Shown here: piece by piece, positions 32,895-45,578 of the stretch
Numbering within the stretch: the first letter of the stretch is position 1
How the letters are laid out: each line of letters begins with the position of its first letter
NCBI RefSeq assembly: GCF_022376445.1
Contig: NW_025954961.1
Coordinates: 868,001-932,000 of the forward strand
Source of the DNA: Fomitopsis serialis
Taxonomy: Eukaryota; Basidiomycota; Agaricomycetes; Polyporales; Fomitopsidaceae
Direction of reading: 5' to 3'
DNA length: 64,000 nt
Translations under genes and position numbers: made by a program
The notes under the pieces: model-generated
Told to the model about the DNA's origin: nothing
The model's database searches: none
Seen by the model: the letters and a program-made list of their open reading frames with translations, nothing else

Positions 32895-35802
32895 TCATGC
32901 TGCTAAACTTCGCCACATGCCTGACAGACATGCATTAGTATCGCGCACAAAGAGCGTCCCGAATATGACTCACCTTCCGAGGGTACTCCATCGGCAGCTT
33001 CCAAGATCTGCAATGCACGCTTCTCCGCCAGAGAGCCTACAGGAGGATTTGGTCTTGTATCGTCCTCTTCCTCATCATCGGCCACATCGTCAAGCTCGAA
33101 CGCGCCTGGGTCGATCTGGCGGTTCCGATCACGCTCCGCGTACACCTGTCTGCGCACAGCGGACGATGACGTTCGCAAAACTGGCACGAGAAGCCCTGGA
33201 CGATCCGTCAAAGACGTCTTCGGTTGCAGCGGCGCGCTGGGTAAGTTGCGCATGATTGGTATCGGGAGTGACGAGGCGATTGTATTGCGCTCTGTCAGGC
33301 TGCGATCTTCACGACCTGGAAAGGATGTCAGGCATAGTTCAGGTGCATAGATGCTGACGCTTACTCATGGTGTGACCATTGAACGGCTCGTCATCGTAGT
33401 CGTCGAACTCGTCCAAATAGCGGCCCAACCGCGCGCTATCGTGGTGGACAGTACTGTCGCTCTCCTCTTCCTCTTCGATGGAGACCGGGCCAAGCTCCTT
33501 GCTCCGTCGTCCTTGGCGCTCGACGAAGACCTGCCAGGCCTTGCTATCCTTCTTCCAGGCGCTCCTGTGACTAGGTACACTGGCTGCCACTAAATTGAGG
33601 ATATGTGCTTCTCGCGAGTCGGGCGATAAAGGAGGTTCGTCCTCCGCCTTGTCACCATTGGTGTGGACTCTGTCGGCTTTCCCCACCTGTTCCTTCGCCT
33701 GGCTGCGCGGCCGATCAGACTCGACTCTGCGGGTAATGGGGGGTCGCATGCTCTGTATGTTTGGCAGCGACGATGGTCGGAGAGATGATAAGGACGAAGG
33801 AAGACCATAGGCATCTTGTAAGCGCGGGCGCCTGCGTCGAGAAGGCGACGTAACTTGGGGCGGGGGCGTGGTGGTCGACTTGCCGTTGGTGAGCACAGTT
33901 GGACTTGGGGGCAAACTGGGCTGCTCGGGATTGTCTTCCCCCTCCATGTCAAAAATGGCCGCTGAAAGATGAATAGTCAAGAGGTATTCGTCGTTCACAT
34001 CGATGCAATATCTACCTTCCTCTGCGGCATCTTTCTCCCTTTCGCCATCCGCGGTCTCGCTGTCGATGATAGTGATTTCAGGCTTGACGTCGAAAGTAAC
34101 CTTTCTTTTGCCTTTAGGCGTGACCTCCTTGGTAGGCGCACCCGACTCGGCTGCAGTTTCCGACTCCTGGTCTTTGGTCGGCGTAACAGGTCGTGCGTTC
34201 TCCTTCTCCTTGCCCTTCTTGATTGAGCTCTTGGTACCGCGAGGTGACCGCCCGCGAGGTACGACTGTAGGGGAGATGGTATCGGTCGTACCTGCGCTAG
34301 ACGGACCAGCTTCTTGCGTACTCGAGGAGGCCCTTTGGCGTTCCGCCATCTGAGCTTCCAAATCAAGTACATATCTGTAGCTCGTGGCGATATCCTTCGA
34401 CTCGTCCATGTTTCGCCTATACGCGTCACGAATGCTACCCTCTGCGTCGAATGCGCCCATTGCTACTGTGCGCGAAGATGCGGTGGAGGGGGAGACGACT
34501 CGGGTCATGCTAGAGCGTCCAGGAGAAGATGCCGCAGCGCTGGACGGTGGGGATCTTGACGATATGCCTTCATTACGTGTAGCGCTCCCTCGATCACCCG
34601 GATAATGGAAGGAAGACGTGGCCAGTGATGCAGAAAGGGCTGATGTCACCTGATGGGGCGAAGTAGGAGATGTCATGCGCGCGGGGACACTGTGAGCTGG
34701 GACGAAGTCATTGATTCGCACAGAGGCCGAAGGATCGTCGGTGACTCCATTCCCATGGCTAGTCCCAGCTGCCTTCTGACTAGACCGTCTCCTAGCCATG
34801 GACGAGGTGGGACGACCAGAAGAGCTGGGCTCTTGCTGCAGCTTATCAATCCCGTCTTTGAACCGGCTCCACAAGACCTCGACCTCCCGTCTGAGCTCGA
34901 CCTCGAAGGCCTGCAATTCCGCTGCCTGGTCCTGCGCGATCTTGGCAAGGTGCGCCTCGGCCGCCTCTTGTGCTCTTTCTGCTTCGCGCGTGGCGAGCGA
35001 CTTGAAGTGCTGGAATACTGGGTGACTTGGTGTGAATGGTGGCGGGGCGAAAAGCGGTGGTAATGAAGGAAGATGTCTCCACGGTGTTTCGGACATGTTT
35101 GACGGCGGCGACACGGAGGAAGGGGTGGGAAACGACCTATTCGGATCTCCGGACGGGACGACAATGCCAAAGACCTTAGAGAACGACGCCGGAAGCTTCC
35201 GCTTGTGCTATGGCTTCGCCAGTCTGTTCTCGAGGGCAAGCCGGTCAGAAACCTGCATCTGCATATGTGGGAGAGGACATAAGCCTCTTGGTGTCTCGAG
35301 ACATCAGGAGGCTCATGAGCTTCGCCGGACCCAGCGGGTGGCGGAAAGGACCACATACCAGACAGTTCTTGGACACCTCTACCCAGCCACTCGCGCTCAT
35401 CAACACGTCCTGCTCTGCCCAGTTATCTCCAGGTAGAACGGGCCCTTCGCCACCGTCTGCCGCAGCGTATAGTACTTGTTTGGCTCGGTATACCAGAGTT
35501 TGGCATACGAGACATGTCAGGGAGATGAATCGTGTACTTCGCGGGACCTGGCCATGCGGGTCGGGCACCATACTACTTCGGTTCCTAAGTGTGGCCTGCA
35601 CATGGGTCTTTCTGGGGGTGAATTATGGCATCCTCGAGAAACGGTACCGGGGGAGACGTACAATAGCTATACCATTATCCCCGCAGTGGACGGACGCGAA
35701 GGCGTTGTCGGCAGGAGGTGCATTATCGGGGGTAGGTTCGTGCGTAATCTGCACATTCAGACAGTGACAGGCGTAGGTCGACCTGAGGCCATTGGTGGCC
35801 AT
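32895..35802 (-). CDS. Cysteine-motif, coiled-coil, Ser/Pro-rich protein of unknown function
   Basis: This model joins two blocks. Block 1 starts MATNGLRSTYACHCLNVQIT at 35802, passes an intron (gtacgt...gtgcag) to ATLRNRSSMVPDPHGQVPRS, then FISLTCLVCQTLVYRAKQV and SGWVEVSKNCL; the C-H-C and C-L-V-C pairs could bind zinc. Block 2 runs HKRKLPASFSKVFGIVVPSG, ETPWRHLPSLPPLFAPPPFT, a helical, charged stretch (EAAEAHLAKIAQDQAAELQ, FEVELRREVEVLWSRFKDGI) and then about 450 disordered residues rich in Ser, Pro and Arg, ending GMWRSLAA after a last intron. A GTATGT donor after NCL (35358) and an acceptor at 35208 join the blocks in phase 0, and block 2 has no convincing ATG of its own before 35096. 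I know of no function. Two separate genes remain possible. Confidence 0.6.
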
Positions 35803-36240
35803 AGCACGGAGGGGATGCAAGAGGAGAGCAGAAAACGATATGGCAAATCTGCGAGAAAAGGGAGGACCGCTACATCTGAACTAGCGCTGACTCGGAACAG
35901 TGAGGCGCCCGGGGCAGGCGGTGTGGCAAGGGCGCGGTGCAGCTGCACGCTCAAGCGGCCTCAAGCGGCCCTGCCAAACGCTCTTCGTCTGCCACCCAGC
36001 CTCGCTCGGATCGGGCCACTGCGCGGTCCGCGGTCGGCCATCCTCCCAAAAGCATCCTTCTCAGCGACGTAACGCAGCAGCAAGTGACACAGCTCAGTGC
36101 TAATCGGGCATCGTCCTGCCATACGCCCGCTCGTCAGATGAGACGAACAGGAAAAGCACGCATGTTCCGGCCGTGATACATACAACGTGTAACACCTAAA
36201 TAGAGCACTTCAAGCTGGTCATCCAAATTGATCCAACTGA
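35803..36240. other. Intergenic, no gene seen
   Basis: This 438 bp stretch lies upstream of the cysteine-motif gene and downstream of the CLPTM1-like gene. It has overlapping GC-rich open frames on both strands without recognisable content. Confidence 0.45.
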
Positions 36241-39019
36241 TCATTTGTTCTTCTTCGTCTCTGCGTCCTCCTTCCCACCCTTCGCTTGTACGGCATCGAC
36301 TTCCGACGCCATCACTTGACCGTACTCGTTCACCCGCTTCGGGTCGATTCGGTATATCCACCGCTGCAAACTCCGGTTAGCCCAACACGCGTCGCAACAA
36401 CGCTGATTGAAACCCACTTGGTAGATGAAGACCAGGAACACAACGTCGTCCCGGAAACATGCCAATCGATGCAATACCGGCATTTTGATGCAGAATCTGG
36501 GGCCTAGCGTCAGCTAAACACGCGCACGGACATAGTGTGGCCATACGCGAAAAGATCATCCACAACTGTCGACAAGCTCTTGTATATCATCGCCTTCATG
36601 GGCATGTGGGCAACGCTCTGTACCGCCCCATACGTCATTCATTCAGTAGCAAGATTGAGTCACACGGACGAACCTTGAGTTTGTAGTTTATGATCAGTTG
36701 CGGGATGAGTTGAGCCTGTGACGTGCATTGACAGTTAGTTCCGGTCTTCGTCGCGGAAGCAATGACTTACGAAACCGAACATGTATACGAAGGACGTCAG
36801 CGTCGAGATGACGAAACTATACCAGCCTCTGTGTGTCTCGTAGAGCAGCGAGTACACAGTATAGCCCGCCAAGCATGGGATTGTGAAGTAAGACACGTAG
36901 CGGAACGCGAGCTTGTCGTACCTAAGACATGTTAGTACGCAACACTGTAGACATTTTCGGCAATGTACTTACTCTTGCGTCTTCTTCTCGTCCTCACTTA
37001 GAACATGTCTATCTATTGACGAACAAATGTTGGCAATGTAATTGACGTATAGCAGCAACATTACCTTTGATGTCCAGACGGTAGGGGATAATGAACCCGG
37101 GTCCGAAGGCGCTATACCGATGTCAACTGCTTTCGTGATCTAGAAACCGAGTTCAGAAAAACGCAAGATAACATAGGGGACAGAAGCAACCTTCCAGGCC
37201 TCGATGAGGACTCCAACGCCAGAGCCCATTAGGATCATCCAGCTTGTTTGTTCGTTATTGTCTACGAGATACAGTAGAATAATGATCTGCACGACGACAT
37301 TCGTGACGATCTTCAACGTCGTGATGTCAGTTCACTGCTGAGTAGGCATGAAACTACGTAAACTCACCGTTCTATGCGTGGTGGCAAAGTGCGTGAGACG
37401 ATAGGAAATAAACGAATTCGAACCAACACTGACCTAACGGATACACCGACGAGCTCCTGCTTCTGTCTCCAGTGCGACACATCCGAGCTGAAGGCAAGCA
37501 TCTCGAATCTGAAGTATCTTATGAGCGCGTAAACACAAACGACCAGTCAGAGATGCGTACACCACATGCAGCACGCTGACCAACGCGGTCAAGCCCAAGA
37601 ACCACGGGTTCGTTTCGACCAACATCCGCTTGATCTCGTCGAGCTCTGCGCCGCTTGCACCACCCTGCTGTTTGGCGGCCTCGTCGAACCCTTGTGTCAT
37701 GGTAGCGAAGATTTGGAACTTCCAATACGACAGGGGCTGGAAGGTGACTTGGAGAGGAAGTCGGGGAGTGGTACTGTTGATCTCGATAAATTGCGAACGG
37801 AGCAGCCAGAAGTCATTCGGGTATACGATAGGCTTGTAGACTACTCTAGTCCCGGATTGGTCAGTCTCGGCGTAGACTTCGACGTCTGGAGGCATCTTAG
37901 CAAAATTGGAGGGACAAGATCACTAGCAGTATACATACGTCTTGCGACAGGCTCGGGAAGCTTGGTGATTGGAACGGCTGTCGCATCCGAGACAAGAGCC
38001 AGCGTGAGATTCTGGGTCGAAGATCAACACAGACACCTGGCGAACGATGTAGACACTCACAGGATGCCAATGTGACACGATGACGTCGGCCTGAATGACA
38101 TGCTCAGTGGGCTGGGCCGGTGCAGACAACGGCAAGCAAACTCACCTGCTGAGGTTCTTCGAGTTCCCCCGCATTCTCTTCTTGGCCGCCACCGAGCAGA
38201 TTCTTCTCTTTGCGAGCCTTGGTCTTTGGCAAATACCGTGTCAGCACTGTTCTGAATGAGTGAAGCACCACAATCCTGCAATAAGTCATGAACGTACACT
38301 TCCTCGCATGGTGGACAGCGCGGGTGTCGTAGTTCGACTTGGAAGGGTCGGGGCTGGCGCCGTCCTTCACCAGGTATATATCAGCCCAGAGGGAACCATT
38401 GTGTTGTACACTCTAGAAACAAAGTGAGCAAATCCTCTCTTCAGACCGTCAAAGATGGCTCACAAGCGGCAGGTCTAGCATCAGGTCAACCGTTCGCGAC
38501 TCCTTGAAGTCGCCATACGTGATGTTGTCCCAGACGAAGTTCGGTAACTTGTTCTTGCTCGACCCACGGTCGGAGGTCCATTGATTCGCGAAGACGTCTG
38601 CGCTATCCGGTGAGGTCGAGAAGTACACATGCATGGCAAGCGGTATGCCAAGAGACCATCCCGGAGTCGCCTGTTGAGCGGCTACCCCTTTCGAGCCTTG
38701 CTGTGCTGTATGACTATCGTCTTGGGTAGCAGTGGATGGTGCGGCAGCATCCGGTTGTTTCGGGGCAAAAAACTTCGTAGCTGCAGGTCCATTCAGCTAA
38801 CGTAACGATGCTGAGCAAGCGGCATGTACGGACCAACTTGCATCACTAGATACATGATCAATAATTGCTGGATGCATGTCAGTGCTATCCTCCCTATCGC
38901 AAGGACTATACTGTGCTCACCTGGGCCATACTCCACATTCTACGCCATGTCGACTCCTCTTGCACTGCAGGCGCGGCATTGGCCTGCGCCTGCCTCGGGG
39001 CAGCATCTGCGGAAGACAT
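36241..39019 (-). CDS. CLPTM1: CLPTM1-family multi-pass membrane protein
   Basis: This is a homologue of human cleft lip and palate transmembrane protein 1, an ER-resident membrane protein linked to receptor trafficking and lipid scrambling. The start opens MSSADAAPRQAQANAAPAVQ. A TM segment (QLLIMYLVMQVG) follows an intron. The luminal part has ATPGWSLGIPLAMHVYFSTS, LPNFVWDNITYGDF, HNGSLWADIYLVKDG and KPIVYPNDFWLLRSQFIEIN. The family signature is FEMLAFSSDVSHWRQKQELV. The C-terminal TM region includes LAFRYVSYFTIPCLAGYTVY and WYSFVISTLTSFVYMFGF, and the end is a charged tail (DPKRVNEYGQVMASEVD, ETKKNK). Many short introns (about 14), all canonical where checked. Fungal function is not established. 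Confidence 0.9.
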
Positions 39020-39684
39020 GCTGCTTCAGAACTTGAGAAAGTCAGATATCCAGCTACGTCTGGCTTTTGCAGTTCTGGCTGGAAGGCATGCACATCGCCG
39101 GAGGCTGGCAGGGGCGAGTCGACGGTGGCAGACATGTCGGGACACGTGTCACGTGAATTCGGTACGACGCGTGGCGCGACCAAGGCGCGACTCTCTGACT
39201 CTGAGACTCACTCGGCCACGTACGCACGAGCCGCATCATGCCAGTACGTGATGACTGTTATAACGCCTTACCATTCGATATTCAGCCTCGACATTGGCAG
39301 TGTTTGACATTTGACGCACGCCTCGTGGTGACATCTCTGCGCACTCCATTAGAGTTGGTGAAAGTAACAATGTCACGACGTGCCCCTCAGTCTCAGAATG
39401 GACGCGTACGCGTTACTGCAGTTGTTGACATACGGGCTCGCGCGATCTTCCCGCCGGAGTCATGCCCGTCTTCCCACTTTTGGCCGTCGTTGAACGCTGT
39501 TTCAATGTCATCCTGGATGTGACTCCGGGCAGATGACATACGCAGCAGATAGCGCTCGCATCCCGGCATCCAGTGTAACGCGTTTATCAGTACATAGGGC
39601 TGTACAGCTCAGGCTCGCGCCGGATGGACACGTAAGCCCTACATTATATGAAGTCGCTCGGTGAAAATGCTGCTGGACCGCACC
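39020..39684. promoter_or_regulatory. Divergent intergenic region, CLPTM1-like / DUF6533 gene 1
   Basis: These 665 bp separate opposed start codons. Open frames near 38865-39307 on the plus strand overlap the CLPTM1 first exon and are shadows. No specific regulatory site was recognised. Confidence 0.4.
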
Positions 39685-41397
39685 ATGGACCCTGGATCCC
39701 TTGAATCCTATATATCGCAGGAGTATGTGCCATCCGATGTCATCAGTTCTTGTCGTGCACTGATTGACCATTGTTGGGTCAGTATTCTGCAGACATATCT
39801 ATACTACTCGGCAGCAAGTAAGCCTTCTTTACTGGCTGTATCTCGATATCGACTCGTTCTAACGTCGCAGTCAAAGCGATTGCAGCCTATGATTATTGTA
39901 TGACTTTCAGCAGTGAAATCGAATACGTCTGGAAGAAGAAGCAATCATATACAACTATCCTCTTCCATTTGTATCGCTACAGTGTTGTACTATCCCTGGG
40001 ACCTATCGTGCTGATTTTGAAGCCACCTTTGTATTGGGAGAACTCACACTCACATGTGAGTAAGGATTGGTCTCTCCAGTTCATTGTTGTCCTCAACTCC
40101 TTTGCAATGGCTTACAGGGGTAAGATCATTGATTCTCCTAGTTCTTGACAAGTTGAAGGTACATCTTATGACTGATACAGATGCAGTATGGCAATGTGGC
40201 TCGTTGCAGCCATGAACACTGTCTTCATGGTGAGCGCAAATGGTGAGCAGTGGCACAGTGGACCTCGAAGACAATGGATCATCATTCCTGGACTTGACTG
40301 TGCACGTTCAATGACAGTGTTTTCGGCATTGAGAATATATGCTATCTGCGAACACAAGAAAAGGATCTTCATTGGATTGCTATTACTGGGTCTCATAACT
40401 CCAGCAATCACAATGGTCAGGTTCACTCCCCTCGTTCATTTTGTGTAGACATCACTTCACAAGTTTGCCATAGTGGCTATTGTCAACATCTTCGTCGCGC
40501 CTGCCAGCGACAGTGATCTACGATGGTGTTTCGCAGACTCAAACTCTCACTTCCAGAGGTAAGTGTCGCTCGTGACTAGCACCCGCTTTCTCATGAAGAA
40601 TTGATGTTTTGATGCCTTCAAGTAGTTGTGGGCTCCATTTGTCTGCCCGCCGTCCTGTATGCTTAATGACACCTGTATGGTACAGGGATGATGGGTGCTC
40701 GAGCATCTGCCATTATCTTCGACGGCATCGTCCTCGTACTGACCTGGAAGAAGACGAATCACCCTAAATTCAGGCTCCTCGACCCCGAGTACACAGCCGA
40801 TAGTTCTGGGTTGTCGGAAATCCTTCTACGAGACAGTGCGTTGTTTCGCGACTGCTAGACGACCTAACTGATGGCGGAAACAGCATTTCGTTACTTCAGG
40901 TGAGTGCAACGACATGAATTTTTATCGTTTGATGATACTATTATCATTGTTATTTCAGCATTCTCTTCGCAGTGAATGTCATCGGCCTAGGAATCGGTCG
41001 CATACACAATGTAGGTCCTGACAATCTACTCTGTAACTTGCCATTGACTAATCGTACATTCCGGCGACAGCTATACGAAACCATTGAAGTGTGGGTGCCA
41101 GTGTAAGACAATCCGAAATAGTCACGCATCCTGATGTTTCTGATCTCGCCCATGGGCAGTTTGACGGAGGTCGTCCTTTCACGTCTGCTGTTAAATCTGC
41201 GTGAAGTCTCAGAGGTCTACGTGGACGAATCAGAATCCGGCCGTGGTTCGCCTTTGACATCCAGCTCTGTCTTGTTCGCGAGTGCGACACATGATGCTAG
41301 TATGTCGTGTTTCCGCCCGTCACGTTCCTCGTCTCATACTTCCCCTGACGGAATAGGTCATGCCTCGGAGGAGGAGTCCCGTCATGATGTGCTCTGA
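39685..41397 (+). CDS. DUF6533-type seven-TM membrane protein, copy 1
   Basis: This belongs to a large agaricomycete family of predicted 7-TM proteins of unknown function, GPCR-like in layout. The start opens MDPGSLESYISQE; an ATG at 39667 would add six residues. The conserved N-terminal block is AYDYCMTFSSEIEYVWKKKQ, followed by FHLYRYSVVLSLGPIVLIL. The next TM segments are MAMWLVAAMNTVFMVSANG, SMTVFSALRIYAICEHKKRI and IGLLLLGLITPAITM, then GMMGARASAIIFDGIVLVLT, FRYFSILFAVNVIGLGIG and VPVMFLISPMGSLTEVVLSR. The last exon has a Ser-rich cytosolic tail (GRGSPLTSSSVLFASATHD) ending SRHDVL. It is tandem with copy 2, with which it shares EYVWKKKQS and GMMGARAS. Confidence 0.78.
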
Positions 41398-41774
41398 AGC
41401 GTGACATTCTCAAGTTATCTCGGCTCCTGGCATACTGTACTACGTGCCGAAACAAACAATTGATGATTCCACCAAAGACAGGAATGACAAGCTCAAATCT
41501 GTGAGAGCTCTTGACAGATAGGCTCCCAAACTCTCGTGCACGGTTCGCCGAGAGTCGACATTGGTTGCTATTACTGAACTGCTGTGCAATCACGACCTCC
41601 AAGCAGATAATCGAACAGCGTCCCTTGCTAGAAATCCGATCTTCGCGCCCGGCGTAGCCTCCGATCGGACTCTGACTACCGTTCACCAATTGGAAACCGC
41701 CTCTTGATGGACATGACCAAAGACCTTAAAGTGCTTGCCATCGAGTGTCCAGCGACTCATACGCAAGTGACACC
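41398..41774. other. Spacer between tandem DUF6533 genes
   Basis: This 377 bp holds the 3' end of copy 1 and the promoter of copy 2. The 130-codon minus-strand open frame here has no recognisable content. Confidence 0.45.
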
Positions 41775-43501
41775 ATGCAGTCTCTTGAATCCTATCTATC
41801 GCAGAGGTGAGTGATGTCGATGAGCACCCACTCTGAACGCTGAAGTTTCGAAGCGACTCATCATTATTGGATCAGCGTCTTACAGATTTCTATGTACTAT
41901 TCAGCAGCAAGTGAGTAGTACGTTGTCGTTCTGAGGGCGCGCGCGTAGTAATCAACCCACCATTGTCTCGACAGCGATCGTCTGGTACGACTACTGCATG
42001 ACTTTCGGGCGTGAAGTCGAATACGTCTGGAAGAAGAAACAATCATTTATAGCTATATTATTCTATCTCTACCGATACTCTGTACTCCTCACACTGGGAC
42101 CCCTACTCACATTGATCGCGCAACCGCCTCTCAGCTTGCAAGCTCCCCATTCGAACGTGAGTTTGCAGAACGTAATGATAAAGTCACAGTGCTTGAAATC
42201 TTCATGTGTAGGGGTAAGAGAATCCAGCTGGCTACCGTCCATCGCACGTTATAGCAAGTTACTTGCAGGTGCAGCATAGTTCTGCATATCGTCACGGTCA
42301 CAAATACCATGTGTATGGTCAGCGCAAACAGTGAGTTGTAACACCATACACCACTGGCAAGGGACATGCTGATCTTGGAGTTTTGGTCCTAGTATTCTCA
42401 ACGCTGCGGATATATGTTATCTATGACCACAAGAAATCGGTCTTTGTTGGTATGCTCTTGTTGGGATTCGTGACGCCCGCAATAACCGGAGTAAGCGCTT
42501 GCTACTTCTACTCATCTTGGGACAGCCGCCTGACGATACGATGACTCAGTTCGCCTTAGCATCTGTTGCTCGCCCCTACGTGGCTCCGGAAGACTCGGGG
42601 CTACGATGGTGTGTCTCGACATCAAGTTCAACCCAAGCCACCCTATCACAAGCCACCCTGTATCAGAGGTAGCGAGACACAGTACCCGTTCTTTGCGTCG
42701 ATGCTCATCATTCGGCTTTGTACAGCTGTGCGTTATCATGTGTATCCTTAAAGTAATGCCGATGGTCATGACCTACCGTAGGTATGATGGGTGCTCGCGC
42801 ATCGTCCATCGTCTTCGACGGCCTTGTCCTCGCGTTCACATGGATGAAGACGAGACAACCCAGCCTGCCTACTCGCATAACGAAAAATTACAGTGTGTCG
42901 ACAATTCTTCTACGCGATAGTACGTCCCCCCCTGTCTCTATTATGGTGGCTATGTTCTCACCACAGCAATAGCATTCTTGTATTTTAGGCCAGTCTACCT
43001 TTCATATATCTATCGCTAGCTAAAACAGTTGGTGGTACAGTGCCCTGTTCACTGTGCATGTTATTGGCCTCGCAATCGGCCGTCTTCAAAGGGTGAGTCG
43101 CTGTGCTTTGTCGCTAGACCGATATATTCGTTATTAAAAGCTGACGTTATGCGTACGATAGTGGTACGAGATCACGGAGGTGTGGATCCTAGCGTGAGCC
43201 GTTCTCGGGCATGCCAGACATCTCGTAAAACCCATTCGACGTCAATGACTTTACAGATTTACATCTGTCATCCTTTCACGCCTACTCTTCAATCTCCGCG
43301 AGACAACCGAAACCGGAATCAACAGTTCTGACCATGGGGGCGCGGCACCATTGACGTTCAGCTCCATACTGTTCGCGAGCGTCTTGAAAACAGGTTCGCT
43401 GTCATCCTGCTTCACCATCATCTCTCATGATACTTATGGCAGGTCCGAGTCATGAATCCGAATTGTCGCCTGACGGGGAGGCCGAGGTGGACGATTGTTG
43501 A
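41775..43501 (+). CDS. DUF6533-type seven-TM membrane protein, copy 2
   Basis: This is the tandem paralogue of the preceding gene. The start opens MQSLESYLSQR, matching copy 1 (SLESYISQ). Further blocks are HHYWISVLQISMYYSAA, WYDYCMTFGREVEYVWKKKQ, ILFYLYRYSVLLTLGPLLTL, VFSTLRIYVIYDHKKSVF, VGMLLLGFVTPAITG, GMMGARASSIVFDGLVLAFT, VSTILLRDSTIAF and FTVHVIGLAIGRLQRWYEIT, with a short acidic end after intron 43383-43441 or so (SHESELSPDGEAEVDDC). Exon boundaries in the middle (42160-42600) and near 43250 are uncertain, because several alternative splice sites exist and the fourth TM region is poorly resolved. It may be intact or beginning to decay. Ligand and function are unknown. Confidence 0.68.
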
Positions 43502-43639
43502 CGCGGACGTCGATGGTATTACCGTACAGAGTGACTGGAGCTACAAGCACAGAGGCATCTAGGATTGCATCTACTAGGGTATAAAGCAAGAGCTGAACGT
43601 CTTTGCGGGAAAGGGGATATCAACGTGTATCGATGTCTC

Positions 43640-45578
43640 TCAATGGACAATAATCTCACCGGCACTCCCCTTCAGCCTGCGCTTCCTCCGCCCTGGCGGG
43701 GTACTCTTCACAGAGCCTCTACGTTCTTCCTCCATCTCCCTTTTCGGCAGCTGGTCTAGCGTCGCACCCAGGTCATCATTGAAGAATGCCAGCGCGAGGT
43801 CCCCAACCATCCGGAGCAATATTCGCCCACTGGGCGCAATGTTCCCGATCGGCCAGATGACACTGAAGTCCGAGAAGGAGACATGCTTTGCGCGGATGAG
43901 CGTGACGAGCTTCGCAGGAGGCATGTCATCCCCTTGGGCAACGGCATCCTGCGTTTCCGCGAGTCTGCCATGAGATCCATGGGATCCTGAGTCCGAACTA
44001 GATGGTCTATGCACACCGGAAACGTCACCTGAGCTGGAGAGAGAGTTTGGCTGTCGCCACTCATGCACTACCTTCTGCAGGCGCGCGAAGTGGTCTCGCC
44101 AGAGCGTGAACTCCTCCGAGTTGATGATGAGCACCTGGGGAGCTCTCGAGTCGCGCGTCGCCTCCACCCGCGGGGCGGGACCTGGTGTAGGCAGCGGTTC
44201 AAGCCAGGGGTCGAGTACGAGTGCGTGCGTGAGCGGCAGCGGCTCAAGGCGCTCTTCACGGTCAGTCCCTGGGAGGATTGGAGGTGGATTGGAGAGGACT
44301 GATAGCTGCGGGGAAAGCCCATAAGATTTCGTATGCACTGCACTGATAACGCATTCACATACTACAAGCGAGCCACCAAAGGAGTGGCCCATGATGCAGA
44401 TCTTCTCTCGTAGCTTGACGCGCCCAGCGGTCCAGCTCTTCCAAAACGGCCCGTGCCTAGGAAGCTCAACGGCAGAATAGCCTTGAACGTAATATGTTCC
44501 GCCGAAGGCCAGCTTCTCTGTTTGGTACTACGTGGTGAGACGTTCATAGTCTCGTACAAAGTATGCGCTTACCGGCGTCAGCTCTCGGATGTGAGTTGAC
44601 CAAGTCTGCTAACCCGCGATATGCGAGGTAGATCTCGAGCTCACGGAAGTGCAGCTGGTCGGCGCGGAACTTCCAATGTGGCGGTTCGTCGCCGTCCTCA
44701 TATCTTCCGCCATTCACGTCAATCGATTGCAAGCGAAATACGGGCATTGCATACATCACATCGTCCGGGTGGAGATAATACTTGACTTTTGGTATCGGCT
44801 TCTTCTTGCCCTTTGGATCGGTCGAGGGTGCAGCAGCAAAGTGCGATGTCACTACTGGTGCCGTCCCATCCCTGTGTTCCATAGCAATCACGACGTTGCC
44901 CTCAGACGCGATGCGGACGCAAATATGGCTACCAGAAGAGGACTCAATGAGCGGACAGTCACGATCAATACTGGCGGGTTGGAGCCACCTATACGTCGTA
45001 CGTGCGCCACTCAACCCATGGGAGTGAAATACGACAGGCCATTGAGCCTCCGGGTCGGAGAAAACCTCAGCTGGATCAAGTATGGCAGTATTTGGATATA
45101 CCGGGAGCTGAGGAGACAACTTAAATCAACGCTGCCCTACATACCAAAGGTGAAAGGACGGTACCTTGAGACGTGGAGCGATCGCGCCTACGAACAGCTT
45201 CGTGAACCATAAGGGCACTTTGGCGAAATGTGCATAGCCGTGTAGAGTTGCTCGCACCGGTCTAGCGCAGTGGAGTACGGACTTCGCTCAGTACCTACAA
45301 ACACCGCCATGACACTTCAACATTCCTCACCTCGGGACCCAGTTCAATGACTTCTTTAGCTTCTCCGGGGGAGTTCCATCTGCACTGGGACTGTGGATGT
45401 CGGCCGGGTAGAACGCAGTGAAGACAACCTCCTCGAGGAGTAGCGCGGGTTCATTCGGGGTGTTCCCGCTGGACTTGGCTAGTTTGGCCTTCCCGACGAC
45501 CCGTGGGTCGTTCAATGGCAGTGCGAATGTCGTCGCTCCGACTGGGAATTTCCCGGGCACGTCTGGGAGACTGAACAT
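43640..45578 (-). CDS. Platelet-activating factor acetylhydrolase-like lipase
   Basis: This is an alpha/beta hydrolase of the PAF-AH (group VII phospholipase A2) family, which cleaves short or oxidised sn-2 acyl chains from phospholipids. The start opens MFSLPDVPGKFPVGATTFAL, typical of fungal members, followed by ALLLEEVVFTAFYPADI. The oxyanion region is WPVVFHSHGLSGARTTYR, and the next strand is EGNVVIAMEHRDGTAPVVTS. The nucleophile elbow ICIMGHSFGGSLV lies near 44390 with Ser in G-H-S-F-G. Behind it is LTHALVLDPWLEPLPTPGP (catalytic Asp region), then EEFTLWRDHFARLQKVVHEW and GSHGSHGRLAETQD. The catalytic His is probably in the GSHGS or following segment. The end is KGSAGEIIVH. There is no signal peptide, so an intracellular enzyme is likely. 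It faces DUF6533 copy 2 tail to tail over 138 bp. Confidence 0.88.

Noticed and set aside
34673..35356. 227-codon minus-strand open frame
   Set aside because: It overlaps the Ser/Pro-rich coding frame of the coiled-coil protein in another frame. The peptide is Arg/Ser-rich and resembles nothing known, so it is a shadow.
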